Shown here: in pieces, positions 61,022-64,000 of the stretch
How positions within the stretch are numbered: position 1 is the stretch's first letter
Layout: each line of letters opens with the position of its first letter
Origin: Aliiruegeria sabulilitoris
Lineage (GTDB): Bacteria; Pseudomonadota; Alphaproteobacteria; Rhodobacterales; Rhodobacteraceae
DNA length: 64,000 nucleotides
Reading direction: 5' to 3'
Assembly (NCBI RefSeq): GCF_001558155.1
Contig: NZ_LOAS01000001.1
Coordinates: 124,001-188,000, forward strand
Program-made: the position numbers and the translations under genes
The notes under the pieces: model-generated
What the model saw: the letters and a program-made list of their open reading frames with translations, nothing else
What the model was told of the DNA's origin: nothing
Database searches by the model: none

Positions 61022-62047
61022 TTAGCCCCAGCAGAGGTCCGCGCCGGCCTTCGAGTCGATGGACTCGACGCCCTCAACCGGCCGATCGGTGATCAGTTTC
61101 ACACCGGTATCGAAGAAATCCTTGCCCGGGGTCACTTCCGGCTTGGCGCCGGTGTCGGCCCAGGCCTTGATCGCCTCGATGCCCTTGGAGGCCATCAGCA
61201 GCGGGTATTGCTGCGAGGTAGCGCCGATCACCCCATCGGCCACGTTCGCCACGCCGGGGCAACCGCCGTCGACGGAAACGATCAGCACGTCGTTTTCACG
61301 CCCAAGCGCCTTGAGCGCCTCGTAGGCCCCCGCCGCGGCGGGCTCGTTGATCGTGTAAACGACGTTGATGAACGGATCCTTGGCGAGCAGGTTCTCCATC
61401 GCCTTGCGGCCACCCTCCTCGTTACCGGCGGTCACGTCATGGCCGACGATACGCGGATCGTCCTCGTCACCCCATTTCTTCGGGTCCTTGAGGTCGATTC
61501 CGAAGCCCTGCATGAAGCCCTGGTCGCGCAGCACGCCGACGGTGGGCTGGCTGACGGCGAGGTCAAGCATGGCGATCTTGGCATTCGCGGCTTCGTCGCC
61601 CAGCGAGGCAGCCGCCCATTTGCCGATCAGCTCGCCGGCAATGAAGTTGTCGGTGGCGAAGGTCGCGTCGGCGGCGTCGATCGGGTCGAGCGGGGTGTCG
61701 AGCGCAATCACCAGCAGGCCGGCATCGCGGGCCTTCTGTACCGAGGAGACGATGGAAGACGTATCGGCGGGGGTGATCAGGATGCCCTTGGCGCCATCGG
61801 CGATGCAGGTTTCGATCGCCGTGACTTGGGCTTCATGGTCGCCATCGATCTTGCCGGCGTAGGATTTCAGGGTGATGCCAAGCTCTTCGGCCTTGGCGGT
61901 GGCACCCTCTTTCATCTTGACGAAGAACGGGTTGGTGTCGGTCTTGGTAATGAGGCAGGCGCCGAAATCGGCGGCCTGTGCCGCACCGACCATGCCGAAC
62001 AGGCCGAGAGCCGTTGCACCGAGAAGCGTCGTGGTGATGGACTTCAT
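61022..62047 (-). CDS. frcB: sugar ABC transporter periplasmic binding protein (FrcB-like)
   Basis: 341 residues with signal peptide ([18 protein letters not shown]) and the type I periplasmic-binding fold ([42 protein letters not shown]). Resembles fructose/ribose-type binding proteins of the FrcBCA system; exact sugar not certain. GGAGGAAACCCT ribosome binding site. First gene of the operon. Confidence 0.88.
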   Translation of the reverse strand: MKSITTTLLGATALGLFGMVGAAQAADFGACLITKTDTNPFFVKMKEGATAKAEELGITLKSYAGKIDGDHEAQVTAIETCIADGAKGILITPADTSSIVSSVQKARDAGLLVIALDTPLDPIDAADATFATDNFIAGELIGKWAAASLGDEAANAKIAMLDLAVSQPTVGVLRDQGFMQGFGIDLKDPKKWGDEDDPRIVGHDVTAGNEEGGRKAMENLLAKDPFINVVYTINEPAAAGAYEALKALGRENDVLIVSVDGGCPGVANVADGVIGATSQQYPLLMASKGIEAIKAWADTGAKPEVTPGKDFFDTGVKLITDRPVEGVESIDSKAGADLCWG

Positions 62048-62379
62048 AGGGTTTCCTCCAGTTTGGGTCAGACCCTCCCAGGCTCCTCCCAGGAGTGCTT
62101 ATGGTTGAATGGAGCGATTAGGCTTCCGTTTCGTCAGGATAGCAATCCATCACGTTCCGGTCGCGGTTTTTTCCTCCAGCGCACCTTGTTCCTCCCGGTG
62201 CGCCGGGTAGATGAGAGACTTGCCGTATGAACGGGATATTACCGAGAGAGGGGTCCGGGCTGTAATAATTGAAATATTGGTCGCTTTGTCGAGGGTCGGA
62301 GAACGGAGCGACTCAGTCGCCATGGCGCTGCCTTCCCCGACGCTCCAATTGGAAAACGCCTTGCCCGCCGCGGAGGACA
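62048..62379. other. 332-base region upstream of frcB
   Basis: Holds the frcB promoter and leader. GCGCACC/GGTGCGC (62179-62203) can form a leader hairpin, and AATAATTGAAATATT (62262-62276) is an imperfect palindrome in an A/T-rich patch that could be an operator. A minus frame of 120 codons spans it without recognisable protein. No regulator gene is adjacent. Confidence 0.45.
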
Positions 62380-63024
62380 TCAGTCGCGCGAGATTGCCCG
62401 CGCCAATCTGGCGGCCGCAGTGACACCGTCGATAACCGGTTGCGCCAGCTCCCGCTGGATACCGGGTGCCAGATGGGACATCCCCCCGCAGCCGAGGATG
62501 ATGCAATCGCAATTGCCCTGTGCAAGCGCGGCCCGCGACGTCTCGACAATCCGTCCCGCGGCCGAGCCGGATTGATCTTCCGTTTCGAGCACAGGCAGCT
62601 CGCTTGCGTGAACCCTGCCGAGAAACCCGCCCATCCCGTAGCGCTCGATGTTTTGCTCGATCACGGGAATCGATACCGAAAGCGTGGTCACGACCGAGAA
62701 ACGCAACCCCCGCAGCGCAGACATGTGAAAGGCGGCCTGACCGATGCCGATCACCGGGCAGGACGCGATGCGGCGCGCTTCGTCAAGGCCGGTATCGTCG
62801 AAACACCCGATAATGACACAGTCGATTTCGGGCCCTACGCTCCCGACCAGATCGAGAAGAGGCGGAACGGCCGCCGCGCCGTCTTCTGGCCCCTGGATCG
62901 CCGGCGGGCCATCATGGGATGTCCAGCCGAGAACATCGATATCCGGTTCGGCGACCCGCGCAGCGTCGACCATGGACTGTGTCATAGAGGCCGTGCTGTT
63001 GGGATTGATGATCAGGACACGCAA
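62380..63024 (-). CDS. aspartate/glutamate/hydantoin racemase family protein
   Basis: 214 residues. Two-domain racemase fold with an N-terminal INPNSTASMTQSM, first catalytic Cys in IIGCFDDTG and second in ILGCGGMSHL, the hydantoin-racemase pattern. It would racemise a hydantoin or an amino acid. It starts three bases after the permease stop, last gene of an operon reaching past the window edge, so its substrate is probably what that ABC transporter imports. Confidence 0.85.
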   Translation of the reverse strand: MRVLIINPNSTASMTQSMVDAARVAEPDIDVLGWTSHDGPPAIQGPEDGAAAVPPLLDLVGSVGPEIDCVIIGCFDDTGLDEARRIASCPVIGIGQAAFHMSALRGLRFSVVTTLSVSIPVIEQNIERYGMGGFLGRVHASELPVLETEDQSGSAAGRIVETSRAALAQGNCDCIILGCGGMSHLAPGIQRELAQPVIDGVTAAARLARAISRD

Positions 63025-63027
63025 GGC

Positions 63028-63870
63028 TCAGAGCATTCCTTTTCCGGCGTCGGAGCCTTGTTTCTTCCGCCTTTTTGCCTGGATCCATGCGAGGGCGAGG
63101 AAGATGGCGATGATTGCGAAGGAGAAGGCGGTTGTGAGGGTTCCGAGCGCGAAGATGACGGGCGTGGTGACGTTCGTGGTCATGCCGTAGATCTCGAGCG
63201 GCAGCGTGTTGTAGCTGCCGGAGGTGAGCAGCGTACGGGCGAACTCGTCGTAGGAGAGGGTGAAGCCGAAGAGCGCGACGCCGATGAGCGAGGGGGCGAT
63301 GATCGGCAACACGACGTGGCGGATCGTCTGCCAGGGATTGGCGCCCTGGTCGCGGGCAGCTTCCTCGTAGCTGGGATCGAAGCGGTTGAAGACGGCGAAC
63401 ATGATCAGCAGGCCGAAGGGCAGCGTCCATGTCAGCTGGGAACCGTAGCCGGAGGTGGACCAATGCACGTTCAGCCCCGATTGCGAGAAGATCAGGCCAA
63501 CCCCGAGAGAGATCAGGATCGAGGGGATCACCAGCGATGTGATAACGAGGTAGAAGATCATGCCCGAGCCGGCGAAGCGCTTGCGGAAGGCAAGCCCGCC
63601 CATGATCGAGACGACAACGGTCGTCACCATGACCATCAGCCCCAGCACCAGCGAGCGCGAAAAGCTGCCCCAGATATCGCCCACCGCCTGCTGGCGGAAA
63701 AGATCGGCGAACCAGTAGGTGGAGACGCCGCGCATTGGGAAGGTCAGCCCACCCTCCGGCCCCTGGAAGGAGAGGATGCCGATGGTCATGGTCGGCCCGT
63801 AGAGGAAGAGCAGGAAGAGCGTGAAGAACCCGGCGAGGATGTAGAAGCTGCGGGGGCGTTTACCGGACAT
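63028..63870 (-). CDS. ABC transporter permease (PotC-like)
   Basis: 280 residues, about six helices of the BPD_transp_1 family, with the EAA loop YEEAARDQGANPWQTIRHVVLP that contacts the ATPase. Most like polyamine/Fe/opine-type PotC subunits. One base separates it from the upstream permease stop. Confidence 0.88.
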   Translation of the reverse strand: MSGKRPRSFYILAGFFTLFLLFLYGPTMTIGILSFQGPEGGLTFPMRGVSTYWFADLFRQQAVGDIWGSFSRSLVLGLMVMVTTVVVSIMGGLAFRKRFAGSGMIFYLVITSLVIPSILISLGVGLIFSQSGLNVHWSTSGYGSQLTWTLPFGLLIMFAVFNRFDPSYEEAARDQGANPWQTIRHVVLPIIAPSLIGVALFGFTLSYDEFARTLLTSGSYNTLPLEIYGMTTNVTTPVIFALGTLTTAFSFAIIAIFLALAWIQAKRRKKQGSDAGKGML

Positions 63871-63871
63871 C

Positions 63872-64000
63872 TCAGAGCTCCTTGCGAATGTCGACGAAGC
63901 GCAGCAGCACGGCGATGATCAACAGCACCGTGGCCAGCAGCACCACCGCGGTGGCGGCGGCCGAGGGGTATTGTAGCAATGCGATGTCGTTGGAGATCAG
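63872..64000 (-). CDS. ABC transporter permease (PotB-like), C-terminal end only
   Basis: The last 42 codons of a gene that begins beyond the window, ending ...LLIIAVLLRFVDIRKEL. A C-terminal membrane helix (AAATAVVLLATVLLIIAVLL) with a short charged tail, directly upstream of the PotC-like gene, fits the partner permease. Confidence 0.7.
   Translation of the reverse strand: MISNDIALLQYPSAAATAVVLLATVLLIIAVLLRFVDIRKEL

Noticed and set aside
62150-62512. 120-codon minus frame over the frcB leader
   Set aside because: Half of it overlaps the racemase gene in a different frame, and no domain or ribosome binding site is seen.

Overview
The window is chromosomal DNA of an alphaproteobacterium, most likely a marine Rhodobacteraceae (Roseobacter-group) species. 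The support is high G+C with strong third-position GC bias, which opens very long false frames antisense to real genes, and gene neighbourhoods typical of that family: lysA / small lipoproteins / argH, DUF4175 (TIGR02302) protein, TPR protein / ispE, DUF1244 protein / N-formylglutamate amidohydrolase, COQ9, TrcR, and the aa3 oxidase subunit IV peptide. I see no rRNA, tRNA, CRISPR array, insertion sequence or prophage.

Layout. 1-4.7 kb: 3' end of rppH, the GDP-L-fucose pair gmd-fcl, an exported lysozyme-like protein, a DMT exporter and a DUF465 peptide. 4.8-8.1 kb: TrmN6-like methyltransferase, DUF2007 protein, octaprenyl diphosphate synthase, fatty acid desaturase. 8.4-15.8 kb: DUF4175 protein, lysA, DUF374 acyltransferase, two small lipoproteins, argH, TlpA-like thioredoxin. 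16-22.6 kb: Sua5-type tRNA t6A enzyme, acyl-CoA dehydrogenase with an MBL hydrolase, DUF6173, oxidase subunit IV, a lipoprotein with a possible permuted-papain pair, GNAT enzyme. 22.6-30.8 kb: greA, ilvD, ETF-ubiquinone oxidoreductase, TPR lipoprotein-like exported protein, ispE. 31-34.1 kb: dgcN-dgcA-dat, a D-glutamate / D-amino-acid utilisation cluster preceded by an array of TTCGAT/ATCGAA half-sites. 34-46.8 kb: mostly housekeeping (N-formylglutamate amidohydrolase, pyruvate kinase, rpmI-rplT, pheS, pheT, ebfC-recR) with small unknown membrane proteins. 46.8-52.9 kb: polytopic membrane protein, TrcR regulator, RNase T2, aquaporin, quinone oxidoreductase, COQ9, rpsU.

The most unusual locus is 53.2-55.8 kb: two tandem paralogous genes, each an N-terminal matrixin-type zinc metalloprotease domain (HExxHxxGxxHP plus Met-turn) fused to a 207-230 residue tail built almost wholly of four-residue units ending in tryptophan (xYGW / xxxW). 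I know of no described family with this tetrad repeat. Neither protein has an N-terminal signal peptide or RTX repeats, and no exporter is visible nearby.

The last part (56-64 kb) holds a TauE/SafE permease, a D-2-hydroxyacid dehydrogenase, an NlpC/P60-like protein, a frcBCA-like sugar ABC transporter, and the end of a second ABC transporter operon (two PotB/PotC-type permeases) closing with an Asp/Glu-hydantoin racemase family gene.
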